64,000 bases of DNA from Bremia lactucae. Its lineage: Eukaryota > Oomycota > Peronosporomycetes > Peronosporales > Peronosporaceae. The position numbers and the translations under genes were made by a program. A model generated the notes under the pieces. The model saw only the letters and a program-made list of their open reading frames with translations, had not been told where the DNA came from and made no database searches. Shown piece by piece: positions 21,077 through 31,940 of this stretch; position 1 is the first letter of the stretch; every line of letters begins with the position of its first letter. The stretch lies in NCBI RefSeq assembly GCF_004359215.1, contig NC_090610.1:5003402-5067401 (forward strand), read 5' to 3'.

Positions 21077-23674
21077 TTAACTTTCAGTCACCGATTGACC
21101 TTTCGCCTTCTGCGCGCGGGCCTCGGCCTTCTTGGCGGCTTTATCCACAAGACGTTCTTCCTCAACCTGCGCCTGCTTGTGCAGATCATCCAAGATAGAC
21201 TGTTTGTAGTCGGCAAACGAGCCGTCGTATACCACCACGTCCTGGTCCCCGCATACCCACAGCACACATTCGGTTGACTCAATTAGACGCGCATCGTGCG
21301 TCACAATTACAACGCCGCCTTCGTACTCACGAATAGCGTCGCACAGAGCGTCAATGGACTCAATATCCAAATTATTCGTCGGTTCATCCATAATCAAAAT
21401 GTGTGGCCGCATTAAAACAAGTTCAGCGATAACGACCCGCGCCTTTTGACCACCTGAAAGTAAGCGATTCTTGATTTCATGTGCGTGGCCTTCTAGACCA
21501 ACCTTGCCGAGCAAGTTGCGCACCTGCTGGTACGATTGATCCTGAAATAAGCGACGCAAATACTCCACTGGTGTCTCGCCCATGGGTAACTTGTCCACAA
21601 AGTGCTGACTATAGATCCCCAAGCGCACACGCGGGTTTAAACGCACCTCGCCCTCGGTCACAGTCACCTCGCCTGTCATCATTTTCAGTAACGTACTTTT
21701 CCCGACACCGTTTGGACCCACGATACACACACGTGATGTCGTGTCAATACCAAAGTCCGTATTTTTAAAAAGGTATGGACTATTCCCATAGCGAAAACTC
21801 GCTTCACGCACCTCCAGAATTGGCGGAGATACGATCGTCGTCTCTGGGAAACTAAACTGAACAATGTATTCTTTAGGACGCTCCAAAAGATCCAAGGAAT
21901 TCCCCGTTTCCGTCGCATCGTCTGGCATAAGCGATTTGTTCTTCGTTGCACGAGCTCCGGGCTCTCGTTTCTTTTTCACAATCTCCGTGGCCTTTTTCGA
22001 CGATTTCCCAGACGCTTTGAGATTACGAAGCTGTTTTTGCTGCTTTTCCCAGGCTTTTTCCATCTGCTTCCGCTTTTGTTTTTCCATTTCGCGAAACATA
22101 TCGTAATTGCCTTTGTAATGAGCAATCTTTCGCTGCTCTAAGTGCAGCACTTCCGTGCACACGCTATTTAAAAAGTCCGCATCGTGGGACACAACTAGCA
22201 ACGTTTTTTTCCATTTTTGCAGATAATCATCGAGCCAAATGACAGCATTCAAGTCCAAGTGATTCGTGGGCTCATCCAGCATCAGTAACGTCGGTTCAAC
22301 ATACAGTGCTTTGGCCAGCGAGATACGCATTCTCCAACCCCCGGAGAAATCTTTGGTTACCTTCTCTTGCATGGCCGAGTCAAAGCCCAAGCCAAATAAA
22401 ATCCGACGCGCACGGGCCTCAGCAGCCGACGCATTCATGCGTGAAAGTTGCTCGTACACTTCGTTTAATCGATCATCCAGAGCTGCATCTTGCTTGATCT
22501 CAAGCTCTGCAAGCAACTTCTTTTCCTCCTCAAGCAAAGCCCATCGCTCAGCATCAGCTTTCAAAACGGCGTCCACTGCACGAGTATCATCGGCTACTAC
22601 CTCTTGCTCCACGTAGAGACAGTCAATTTTCGGTGGAATCCTGAGCTCTCCTAAAGCAATCATCTTTAAAATTGTCGTCTTCCCCTGACCGTTTGGACCC
22701 ACAAGACCGTACTTGCCACCAGCGTTAATATGAAGAGCGGCATTGTCATACAAGAGCTTGTTGTGCGCGTTAATGCTAAAATTTTCAATGTGAATGTCCG
22801 TGGCGTTTTCCCAATTCGAGTCCTCGGTAATCGCTTGTTGTGACACGGAAAATTGCGCACCGTCCATTGGATTAGCTGCACGGTGATATTCATCCTCGCG
22901 TTCCTGGCGCTCTTGTTCCTCTTTCAAGCGCTTCCGCTCCTTGTTGCTTAAGCGTTTACCTTCCTTGTCTTTCTTGTGCTTTTTCTCGAGTTTCAACGAA
23001 TTGTCGCTGGCATTCTTTTCCACGTCATCATCCTCGTCACGAACGTCAAAAGGAAGTTTTATTTTCTTCTTCTTTTTGTTTTTCTTGTCCTTCTCCGTTT
23101 CCTCGACAGGGTCGAAGAACAAATCGGTAGAAATATTCTTCTTCTTACTCTTTTTCTTGTCCTTCTTGTTTTTCATATTTTCCTCCATTGGCGCAGGCTT
23201 ATTTCCTTCATCCTCATCTTCCTCCTGAACTACTAAGTCATCATTGCTTGCTACTGAATGCGCTTTTTTCTTACTTTTTTTCATTTCCATTTCGGAACAG
23301 ATCATTTTCGATTCTTCGTCATCGATCTGCTCTTGCACCCCTTCCACGCTCTCACTTTTGTCTACTAGCGCTGCAATGTTCACTGCAACATTTTTCTTGT
23401 TCTTCTTGTTCTTCTTCTTACTCAAACTACGTGCTACTTGTGCATATGGATCACCGTCCTCTTGCTCGGCGTCTGATGCTGTGCATTGGCTAGTCTGCTC
23501 TTCGGTGGCTTTGATCACCTGGCGCTGCGCCTTGCGCACCTTGAGCTTTTCTTTTCGCGCCGCCTTCTTATCACCTTCTTCTTTTAAAGCAGAGGTCACG
23601 GATGGGTTAGTTGTGGCGTCATCCGAGCCCGAATCGACGCCGCGACGACCTCCTTTTTTAGATCCACGAGCCAT
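21077..23674 (-). CDS. ABCF1: ABCF1-like ATP-binding protein (translation-associated, twin ABC, no membrane domain)
   Basis: A single exon encodes 865 residues. The ATG at 23674 is chosen; the frame extends upstream only to non-ATG codons. Residues 1-290 are highly charged, with Lys-rich and Asp/Glu-rich runs as in human ABCF1 (ABC50), whose N-terminus binds eIF2. The first ABC domain has Walker A GPNGQGKTT (325-333), signature FSGGW (443) and Walker B LLMLDEPTNHLD (463-474). The second has GPNGVGKST (653-661), LSGGQ (739-743) and ILIMDEPTNNLD (759-770). A basic ABCF linker lies between at about 535-580. Shared phrases such as EQEVVAD and LKRPKEY-like (LERPKEY) point to ABCF1 rather than ABCF2 or ABCF3. 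No TM segments: a cytosolic ribosome/translation factor, not a transporter. Confidence 0.95.
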   Translation of the reverse strand: MARGSKKGGRRGVDSGSDDATTNPSVTSALKEEGDKKAARKEKLKVRKAQRQVIKATEEQTSQCTASDAEQEDGDPYAQVARSLSKKKNKKNKKNVAVNIAALVDKSESVEGVQEQIDDEESKMICSEMEMKKSKKKAHSVASNDDLVVQEEDEDEGNKPAPMEENMKNKKDKKKSKKKNISTDLFFDPVEETEKDKKNKKKKKIKLPFDVRDEDDDVEKNASDNSLKLEKKHKKDKEGKRLSNKERKRLKEEQERQEREDEYHRAANPMDGAQFSVSQQAITEDSNWENATDIHIENFSINAHNKLLYDNAALHINAGGKYGLVGPNGQGKTTILKMIALGELRIPPKIDCLYVEQEVVADDTRAVDAVLKADAERWALLEEEKKLLAELEIKQDAALDDRLNEVYEQLSRMNASAAEARARRILFGLGFDSAMQEKVTKDFSGGWRMRISLAKALYVEPTLLMLDEPTNHLDLNAVIWLDDYLQKWKKTLLVVSHDADFLNSVCTEVLHLEQRKIAHYKGNYDMFREMEKQKRKQMEKAWEKQQKQLRNLKASGKSSKKATEIVKKKREPGARATKNKSLMPDDATETGNSLDLLERPKEYIVQFSFPETTIVSPPILEVREASFRYGNSPYLFKNTDFGIDTTSRVCIVGPNGVGKSTLLKMMTGEVTVTEGEVRLNPRVRLGIYSQHFVDKLPMGETPVEYLRRLFQDQSYQQVRNLLGKVGLEGHAHEIKNRLLSGGQKARVVIAELVLMRPHILIMDEPTNNLDIESIDALCDAIREYEGGVVIVTHDARLIESTECVLWVCGDQDVVVYDGSFADYKQSILDDLHKQAQVEEERLVDKAAKKAEARAQKAKGQSVTES

Positions 23675-24110
23675 TTTATTGTGTGTGACTGCCAAAAGTT
23701 TTACAATTATCGTTAACAAGGAGAGATCACGTTAAGAATTTCGAAAAATTCTAAATTCTAATAGAATGTTAAAAGTTTTAAAACCCGATCAAATGCCGTT
23801 ACCACCAGTTTTAATGCAGGCCTTCAATTCTATAATAACCCGTAACTTCCATAAAACTCAGCGGTATTTGTGAATAAGTTATAGGCATTAATAAAAAGGA
23901 ATAGCTTTTTCTTCATAATCTACAATTCATGTATTTCGCTTTTTGGTGAGACCACTAACAGCGACTTTCACATCTTTGTTGGACACCGAACTGAAGGCCA
24001 ATTTACCAAACGAACGCCAAATTTTGGGTGGTATGCCTTGATACGACATGTGCGTGCGCTGAGGTGATGATAAGTAGGTGAACGAGAAGTGATATCAAGG
24101 ACAATAGAGC
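23675..24110. other. Promoter-side flank of ABCF1 and edge of the transposon block
   Basis: No gene is seen. 23675-23900 is AT-rich upstream sequence of ABCF1. Transposon similarity begins near 24111. Confidence 0.45.
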
Positions 24111-24121
24111 TACCTAATTGT

Positions 24122-24505
24122 GTGTAGGCGGTCGATTACAATGAGTCGACACCGTCACCTCATAGTAGTGATGAGAATAGTGCACTTATGTGGAAGGGTG
24201 ATGGTGCTTTAACGCCAATCTAAACTTCTCTTATTTCGACTTGTTTAGAGACAACAAAGTTTTCTAGTGCTGTCTCGTCGTCTGCGCTAGCTAACGCAGC
24301 GACCATTAATGAGAGCACTGCCCATTAAGGTGCAGGTGCTTCTCCGTTGGGTAAAATCAAGACGTCTGTCGCTCAGATCATCATTCATAATGGGTCTGAC
24401 GCAGAAGAGCCTGAGCGTAAAGCTCCGCCGACGGCACGTGAACGTGTCCCATCGGTGTCACAAGCCAGTCGCATTTAACGTGGCTGGCATACAACTTATG
24501 CCCCC
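24122..24505 (+). pseudogene. Relic of the family A antisense ORF
   Basis: It matches the minus-strand frame of 1-420, for example at the AVSSSALAN-like and KAPPTARERV segments, but with several stops. It lies antisense to this minus-strand element, in the same relative place as in A1 and A4. Confidence 0.6.
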
Positions 24506-24519
24506 TCCGTCTCAATGAC

Positions 24520-26170
24520 CTCGTATCAACAGGCCAAGAGCGTCGCGTCGACCGGTTCCCAAGAGTCGAAATTCTTCGGGTATCCTCTCCACTGGACGAG
24601 GATCTGATACTTCTACTTCACGGAGCGGTGGGCAAGCAATCTTTCAACAAGGAAGCGTTGATTGCCACCCACATCCATTAAGGCAGGCGGCGCCCGATAG
24701 GAGAAGCGAAGTCGCCCAGCTTTTCGCGGCTGGCTTACCCGCGTCCCGTTCAGTCGCAGGCGTTAAGTGCTGCCGAACGACGCATTGGAGATCTCGAGGG
24801 GAAATACTTGCGACTAACCTCGGAACTTCATGATGTCCGCGCGAAGGATCGTCATGTATACGAACGCCTGAAACTTCGGCTGGACATCTTGGAGAAATTG
24901 ATGCTGAGGGACCCGCATTACGCGCGTGGTATTCCTCGCTCTCCGAATTTCCGTTCATGTGGAGAGAGAAAGTCGGAGGCAAGTCGTTCGCCTTCCTCAC
25001 CTCCCCATCTGTTAACACCCGACCCATGGTTGGCGTCACCATCAGTATCCTAGACTGATCGGGCATGTGACCTCATTTGGGTCTACATGCCGTTTGGGAC
25101 GACCCACGTAAAAGACGGGGTGCGTCTTCATATATGGTGGGAGAGTGAGTCTATAATTTAGGACTCTAACCTCTTCGAGCATAGTAAATGGCCCATTGTA
25201 ACGTGGCAATGATTTTTCGATGAAGTGCAGAAATTGTATTTTAGGTAGAGTAGCAGTACTTAATAGTAGTTTATCTCCAACACTAGAGCGCTCATTATTT
25301 TTGCGACCATTTCGGTCAGCATATTCAGTTTGTTTATCATGTGCGCTTGCCATCGCGTCACGAACTTTTTGCGTGACGGCTAATCGCTAATTTACAAAGC
25401 GTTGAGCGTCGCTCACGCTTATAGCATCAAACTCACCTATGCCATCGCCGAGAGGTCGGTCATAGGACGTAGTCTTATTGAACACTGCTAAACTGGCAGG
25501 GTCACTAGGACAATTTTCAGTCGTTGAGATGATACCCTCGCGGGTCATCGTCAAATTGACGAAACTGTGTCCCTCTTTCGCACCCGGCATAGTGAGGGGC
25601 CCTCCCCCACTAAGACTCGGGCTGCGCACAAACGAGACTTGCGTTCGAGGATAGCGCAGTCCGTTAATATAAAACGGTGTCTTACCCGTACTGGTGTGGA
25701 CACTGTTATTTATAGCGAACTCCACAAAGGGCAATTGCGTGCTCCACTCTTTGAGAGTTGCTATTGTGCGTAATACATCCACCACGACCCGATTGGCACG
25801 TTCTGTTTGGCCATCGGTCTGGGGATGATCTGCGGTCGACATGTGGAGCTTGCTACCAAGCAGCTCAAGCACATGTCGCCAGAACCCAGACGTAAACGTG
25901 GATCCCGGGTCGATACTATGGACTCGAGCATCCCGTGTAGTCGGTAAACATGCTCCAGATACAAGAGAGCTACCTCCTTGCCTGTGGTCGATGTTTTACA
26001 TGGTGCTAAATGCACCATTTTGAGTCTGTCTTTTAAGACAACGAGCCCCGTCCAACCCTCGTGGTTGGGCGGCATGCCAAACATAAAGTCCAGACTTACC
26101 GACTTCCATAATTCGTTGGCAACTGGTGGCTACAATGGCATACTGCTGTATGGCGCAGGCTTAACGCGCT
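24520..26170 (-). pseudogene. Integrase and chromodomain of A2
   Basis: Minus-strand pieces: catalytic core at 26084-25761 and 25872-25387 (HPQTDGQTERANR with following FAINNSVH), C-terminal part at 25353-25042 (HPVFYVGR), and the chromodomain YQILVQWRGYP at about 24615-24520. The frame is interrupted between parts. The chromodomain presumably targeted insertion to marked chromatin in the ancestral element. Confidence 0.75.
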
Positions 26171-26742
26171 GATACTGTTCGCAAGAGCGAATGTAGTTGG
26201 CCACCCATCGATATAGGCGTGGCCACCAAATATCTTTCGACATTTAAAAAAATATATGTGTCATTTTCACCTCCCAAATGCCCACTCAGTGGCGCATCAT
26301 GAAGCTCGTGAAGGATCATCAGCTTGAGATCTGTGCCATGAGGCACATAGATTCTCAAGGGATCACGAGGTGACAGCTGATGCCATAACAGGGCATTTCT
26401 GAAGCTTAAGCGATTTAGCTTAGCCTACAGATGTGACGGAAGGGTAACCTTTCATCCTCCGAAGTGATTAAAGAGCAGGCGACAATGTTCTATCTGACTG
26501 TAGCTCTCTTCTATATCAGAGGCTAACGAGCTCGTTACGTGGTGGGCCTTAATGGCTGCTAACGTTGAGGGCTCAGATTGTGCTTTAGCACTAGACCCAA
26601 TTTCCTCGTGTCTTACCTCGAAGTCTGGTCTGCGCGACAACGCGTCAGCCGAGACATTAGACTTACCCGGCTTGTATTCGACTTAAAATTTAAAGTCAGA
26701 GAAAAATGCAAGCCATCTTGCCATTCTAGGCGAGAGGTGCGG

Positions 26743-28466
26743 TTAGTTTATTGCGGTCCGCAGTGATGCGTGATCCGTATATACCACAAATGGTTCGGTA
26801 CTCAATAGGTGCACTCCAACTTTATTGAAAGTATGCTCCTTGTCACGCACAGAGTAATTCAGTTCCGCGGCTTTCACAAGCCGGGACTGATAAGAAATAA
26901 CACAGTCAACGCCGTCGTCATCCTTTTGCGTAAGCACGCTGCCGATTGCAAAGTTACTCGCATCGCAGACGATGCGAAAGAGCTTTATCCGCGTCTGGCA
27001 ATGCCAAGATCTTTGCCTCTATAAGAGTTTACTTTACTGATATGAAAGCAGCTTCTTGTTTTTTCAATCACCATTCTACGTCCTTATTAAGGTCAGACAA
27101 GGGCTTAGTCCGCTCCGCATAATTCTTGCTATATTTTTTTATTTTTATATATTTTTTTATGTTATATTTATGCAAATAGTTAGCAAGCCCTAGGAATTGG
27201 CGCAAATCCTTAATGTGTCGTGAGATTGGCCATTCCTTCACTGATTTTACCTTATCTGGGTCTGTTTGCACACCATATGTTCCTACGAAGCGGCCCAGCA
27301 CAGGTATATCGGGGACATAGCGTCTAAATGACGCTTATGCGACTCTATTTCGGTCAGACCGCCCTCGGCCCAATTATGCACGAATACATCGTCAAAGTTA
27401 GGCGCGTAGGCCCTTTGCTGACGCACCAGGTGAGCCACCACTCGGTTGAATATCGTTGGTGGATTTTTCAAACCTTAAAACATCGCAAGCCACTCCCAAA
27501 GCATACCGCTTGGGGTAGCGGAACATTCTGTATGTCGATAAATAAATATTGTGAGATATGTTGAAGACATCAGTCAAGAAGAAGCTGGAACTAATAATAT
27601 TAAATGAGCATAGAAATCGGTATCACCCTAAATTCAAGGTTTTCTATGTCAAGATGTATTTCGTAGAGTAAAACGGCCCCTAAAAAGATTTGACGAAAGC
27701 AAATTTTGATGGGATAATTTCAAACTTTTCTCTTTAAAGTGACAATCTGTTTTTTTATTTTTCAGGAAATAACGTTTAGATAAATATCGTACCCAAAACC
27801 GACACAGATGATTTGTCGAGTAGACTAAGGTGAATGGGAGGACTATATTAAAGGCTAACTGCAGTTTTAGCTTCATCCTCTCATGAGCACCTGATAGTAG
27901 CCATCTTTTAAATCGAACGCGGAAACAATAGTTGACTTTCCCATAGAGTTCAACAGAACATCTTTCCGCGAAATTGGCGTTTGCCCGGTATAGTCGCCGT
28001 GTTCAGCTTATTGTAAGCATGGACCACGCGTCATCCATCTGTGGCTCTACGCACACAAAAGGTCGGGATGCAGTGAGTAGACATACTCTCACGGACATGT
28101 CCCGACTCGTTTGTCGAAGAACTCGTCGATGTAATCAACTTGTTCGTTCGGTAACGGTCATTGCCTGGTCACACAGTGCTTGGTTCCAGGTTCCAAATCA
28201 ATTTCATGCCCGATGCCCCTATCTGCTAGTAGGCGGCTCCGCACTTCATCTGGGAACACATCGCGATGTTTCCACATAACTTGAAAGAGCGGACTGTCTC
28301 TTAAGGTATCCCAGCCTTGAGCAGCGAACCGTTTCTTTTTGTTCGTTTCTAGGTAGCTCTCGTCCATTTGGACGATGAGCAACAGTCCACAAAGTTCTCT
28401 TCTGGAACTGGTGTGACAATTTCGTGGATCTTTCCTTCCTTTCATTCGACAAGAAGCAGATCCCAC
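26743..28466 (-). pseudogene. Reverse transcriptase and RNase H of A2
   Basis: RT begins at 28466-28158 (DRGIGHEIDLEPGTKHCV), continues through VYAFDLKDGYYQVLM-like sequence near 27900, is interrupted by foreign sequence at 27536-27854, and resumes at 27535 (PSGMLWEWLA-like). The connection and RNase H lie at 27301-26743. An AT-rich stretch (27120-27175) inserts about a dozen Lys/Ile codons without breaking the frame. Confidence 0.75.
27536..27854. other. AT-rich insertion inside the A2 RT
   Basis: About 320 bp absent from the RT copy at 46438-46500. It separates EAKTAVS from the following PSGMLWEW. No terminal repeats were recognised by eye. Confidence 0.6.
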
Positions 28467-28576
28467 GACATCTCCGGGAGATTTACTACCTCATCGGCAA
28501 TTTTTAAGACATGCTAGAGCACCTCAACTGAGAATGCCTTCGCTATATTGTCTTCGACGGCCTCGAATATTTACTT

Positions 28577-29280
28577 TTAAGGCCCGTCCTCTACAATTGG
28601 GAACGATCCAAAGGCCACTCGTTTTGACGTGCCTTTGATCGTCCTTATCTGTCGGGTACTCTTTCTCCGACTAACCACGACCTTTGACTGGTAAGCGGGT
28701 GCCGTTGCTTTTCTGGCTAACGCACCCCTTCCAACCGCACTAGGCTCTAGGCACTGTACCAGTTCATGCGACGCTTGACTTCCTGTCAGCTCGCTGTCTA
28801 CTGCCAGTAGCTTCCGGCTCTGTGGAGGGCATTTGGACGTATAACTAGTTGTCATTGTCCTTTCCACTAAACCAGTCTCTCCGAGCTGGCTAGGACGTTG
28901 TGTCACCTGACTTGCCGTCGGTATACTTTCTACTACACCAGGCTATAGGCTCTGGGTAGGACCTGGTGACGTTTGACATCTCGTCAACGCACCCACAACT
29001 GCGCCTGACACGACATTAGTTGCATATGCCTCTCGCAGGAGTACATTCTTCCCGGTGTCCTGCGTAGAGTTGGCAGCTATGCTAGTACACGACGTTTGAC
29101 ATCTCGTCAACGCACTCACAACTGCGCATGACACGACATCAGCTGCATATGCCTCTCGCAGGAGTACATCCTTTCCGGTGTCCTGCGTAGAGCTGGCAGC
29201 TGTGCTTGTACACCATCTTCTCTTTACAAAAGAAGTCACTAAAGCTGAAGACGAGTTCTACTTGAACTCCCTCTGATTTT
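28577..29280 (-). pseudogene. Protease/linker region of A2
   Basis: It matches the plus-strand copies at 42600-43100 and 45130-45700. It contains the DTGKDVLLREAY block in duplicate (see 28971-29216). Frames at 29239-28943 and 28906-28577 are separated by stops. Confidence 0.65.
28971..29216 (-). repeat. Two tandem 123-bp units in pol
   Basis: Units 28971-29093 and 29094-29216 are about 90% alike; 123 bp is 41 codons, so the frame is kept. The other family A copies (42770 and 45330 regions) carry a single unit. Confidence 0.85.
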
Positions 29281-29559
29281 ACGAGCGCGCCGTTCGCTTA
29301 ACGAACAGTTGCCTCTGCTCGCTTGCCATCCTGGCAAAGCGACTCAAACATCGCCGGTTTTCGTTCTAGAGCTGCGAGCTTCACAAAATTCTGTGATGCA
29401 CCCGAATCCCCGTGAAGGGTTATCACATGGTCATAGCCTCGTATTCGAGCGCAATAGACTAGAGACTAGTTCAAATTTTCGAGACCTCAGGGACTATGCT
29501 ACTAATTTGTTAGAGTTTTGGGGTAGCTTCAAAGTCCGCGTCAGTTGGGCATCCCGCCC

Positions 29560-30660
29560 CTACTGCGCTCCTGCATTTCCCGACCCCTTAGTGGTCGATG
29601 CAGAACTCATGCGTCTCGCACGCTGGCTCTTGCCATCGCCCTTTGGGAAGGGAGTCCACTTGCTGGGCGTCTTCGCACCAGCGGGAACTCTAGCATAGCA
29701 GCGAACCATCATATGGCCGCGCTTACCGCATTTAAAACAGACTACGCCTAACTCCATGGAAGTGGCATCTGACCTCTCGGCCGACGGCTTATACTAAGCA
29801 GTCGCCGAGGCACTGTAAAAAGATTGCTCCTCAACTAAGGCAATATAGATTGCCTCTTCCATCGTCGACGGCACCTTTCTAAAAAGGGCCTGTCGCGATG
29901 GGCCGTGCCGTAATCCGCTCATAAACGTGGGTACCTTAATATGCTTCGGAATCGGACCTAAGGTAATGGATGCCAACTGCGAGCACATCTCCTGCTCCAA
30001 CTCTTGCAGGGATCGCTCTGCCTGTCGCGAACAAAGAAGCGCACCTGAAACAACACTTTTTTGTTCGGCGACTGATACTTGGAGCATATATTTTCCATAA
30101 AGATATCATATTGGAAAAGCCTTTTTGTCTACCATAAGCGACGAGTAAGGTCACTTTGAGGCCTTACCGCGTAGATGCGACATGGCAAACGACATCATCC
30201 GGGTGCTGTCGTCGATTAGCTGCGCTACACTGCATTGCTACATGGCTAAAAGCCAGTGGAAAATCGTGTGCGCTGCAGTTTTATCGAACTTGGGCGGGTC
30301 CATCCGAATGGGCCTCGGCTCATGCGGCCGGCCGGAGAGCATCTCAACAGTCCTGTTGAGCGCCTCGCTCCGAGCCTGCTCTCGCCTAAGCTCATCCTGA
30401 GTCTGAGTGACAGACTCCAGCCGCAGCATGGCTCTGTGCCTCGGACGCGACCCCTCGCTGTCCGAGCACGAATGCCTCAAACTGCTCCAACTGAGCAACA
30501 TATTGCTCAGGAAGACTGCCCAAGAGCCTGGTCAAGGCTTGTTCACCAAGTAACTGCGCCAAGTGCTCTACCACTCTCCGATAATGTTAGGAGAGGTGGG
30601 AAATGAGTCCAATTAATATTGAGGTTTATCCTCACTGACACGCTCTGAGAGACGGGTCGT
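29560..30660 (-). pseudogene. Gag of A2 with CCHC zinc knuckle
   Basis: The zinc knuckle CFKCGKRGHMMVRC (C-x2-C-x4-H-x4-C) is intact at about 29740-29700. The gag capsid part spans 30087-29794 and 30501-30238 (QTQDELRREQAR segment). Frames are split by stops near 29790, 30150 and 30230. Confidence 0.75.
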
Positions 30661-30674
30661 GGGAAGGACAATTA

Positions 30675-30683
30675 GTGCTACCA
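30675..30683 (-). other. Primer-binding site of A2
   Basis: On the minus strand TGGTAGCAC begins two bases after the 5' LTR. A tRNA ending GTGCTACCA would prime here; which tRNA is not determined. Confidence 0.7.
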
Positions 30684-30685
30684 AG

Positions 30686-31204
30686 TGTAGACGGGCGCTA
30701 TTTAAAGCTGCCACGCACTACTAGCCCATCTTTCGAGCACAGTGAGGAAGCGTCCAATTGTCTTCTCTCACGTACAGTAAGGTAGGGGTCGGTGGGCGCC
30801 TAAGCGACAACACCTAACGAACTAGAAACCGTTTTTTCACTGACGTCACGGGAGCGTAATCCACTTCACATGCGCACTTGTTACTTGGAAAATAGTTTTC
30901 AGACTGATTTATAGTTAATCGTATAGAATATAAAACCTATTTTAACGAATCATAAATGCCATCTCTGTAGATATGCACTGATATGTATTGCGAGCGTATA
31001 CTTTTTAATACCTCGTATCGTGGATGACGCTAGCCGTCATCCCCGTGAATGTAAATGCCCTCAGATGTATCAAATACACAAGGGTCGGTCACTTTGTGCT
31101 TCACAGGTCTAAATACTTTACATGACGTAATTGACCATCCCGTTAAGTACACAAAGTGTACTTAACTAGGATTGTGTTACATAGGGCAACTTTAGCCCGT
31201 TACA
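30686..31204 (-). repeat. LTR, family A (5' LTR of A2)
   Basis: Reads TGTAACGGGC...CTACA on the minus strand. It keeps the GGATGACG hairpin (31022-31042) and a perfect TTAAGTACAC stem with AAA loop at 31143-31165. The 118 bp to the next LTR (31205-31322) shows no feature. Confidence 0.85.
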
Positions 31205-31322
31205 TTGTGTCTCGCTTTACTTCTTTAGTCTTCAATTTTATGAGATTCCTTGTGCCGGCTCCTTGCGCGTAACTAACCTTTTCTTTATTCTAATGCACGT
31301 AGCGCGTACGCAAGTCCCGCTG

Positions 31323-31826
31323 TGTAACGGGGCATTTTTTGCTAGTACTGATAGCAGTACTAGTCAGCCTACACTAATTTCAGTGAAGGTGGAGTGCCTC
31401 GACTACTTCTCGATCACGATGTGCAGAGGAAGGTTCTAAATAGCTAATAAGTCTTAGCTACAAAAGGTAAATTCTAAGGCTTTAGTAAAGAAAAAATAAA
31501 CTGTTTTATATATTTAGTTCCTATGTAACGATCTTCTCTGTAATACTGCCTTTAACACATTAATAAATTAATATGTATGGCGCCTACTTGCGCACCGCAC
31601 AGTCGTGTCTTGTGACGATTGGCGGGGTTTATTTAAACTTAAATCAATCCATCAATAGAACTGATGTCCTATTGCGTCAATATTACTAGATTTAGTATTA
31701 CTGGAGCTATTAATTAAAATTATAAATAAAGATAATAGTTTAGCACTTTTTTATTAATTTCCTTATATAGGAAAGAGTATTTATTATTCATCTTGTAATA
31801 TTTATTTATTGGGACACCCCGTTACA
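31323..31826 (-). repeat. LTR, family B (3' LTR of B2)
   Basis: It runs between TGTAACGGGG and CCCCGTTACA. The central stem is CTAGTACTG with a short loop near 31342-31362. Confidence 0.85.
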
Positions 31827-31940
31827 CCATCCCACTCAAATAATAGTCACTTTAGTGACTGATATGAAGTGACACAAAGGACTATTATGTCTCTGTATGT
31901 AAATTAGCACGTTGATTTTGTTTTGATTTTACTTTTGATT

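Larger units (their letters stand above)
24111..31204 (-). mobile_element. Family A Ty3/gypsy element A2
   Basis: Read on the minus strand the order is 5' LTR (31204-30686), primer site, gag with zinc knuckle, protease-linker, RT, RNase H, integrase, chromodomain, then a 3' tail with an antisense ORF relic. No 3' LTR was found: the tail ends near 24111, about 440 bp from ABCF1. Chromodomain elements belong to the chromovirus branch of Ty3/gypsy. All coding parts carry stops or shifts. Confidence 0.8.

Noticed and set aside
22941..23735. Plus-strand frames rich in Phe, Leu and Ser opposite ABCF1
   Set aside because: They are antisense reflections of the Lys-rich N-terminus of ABCF1.
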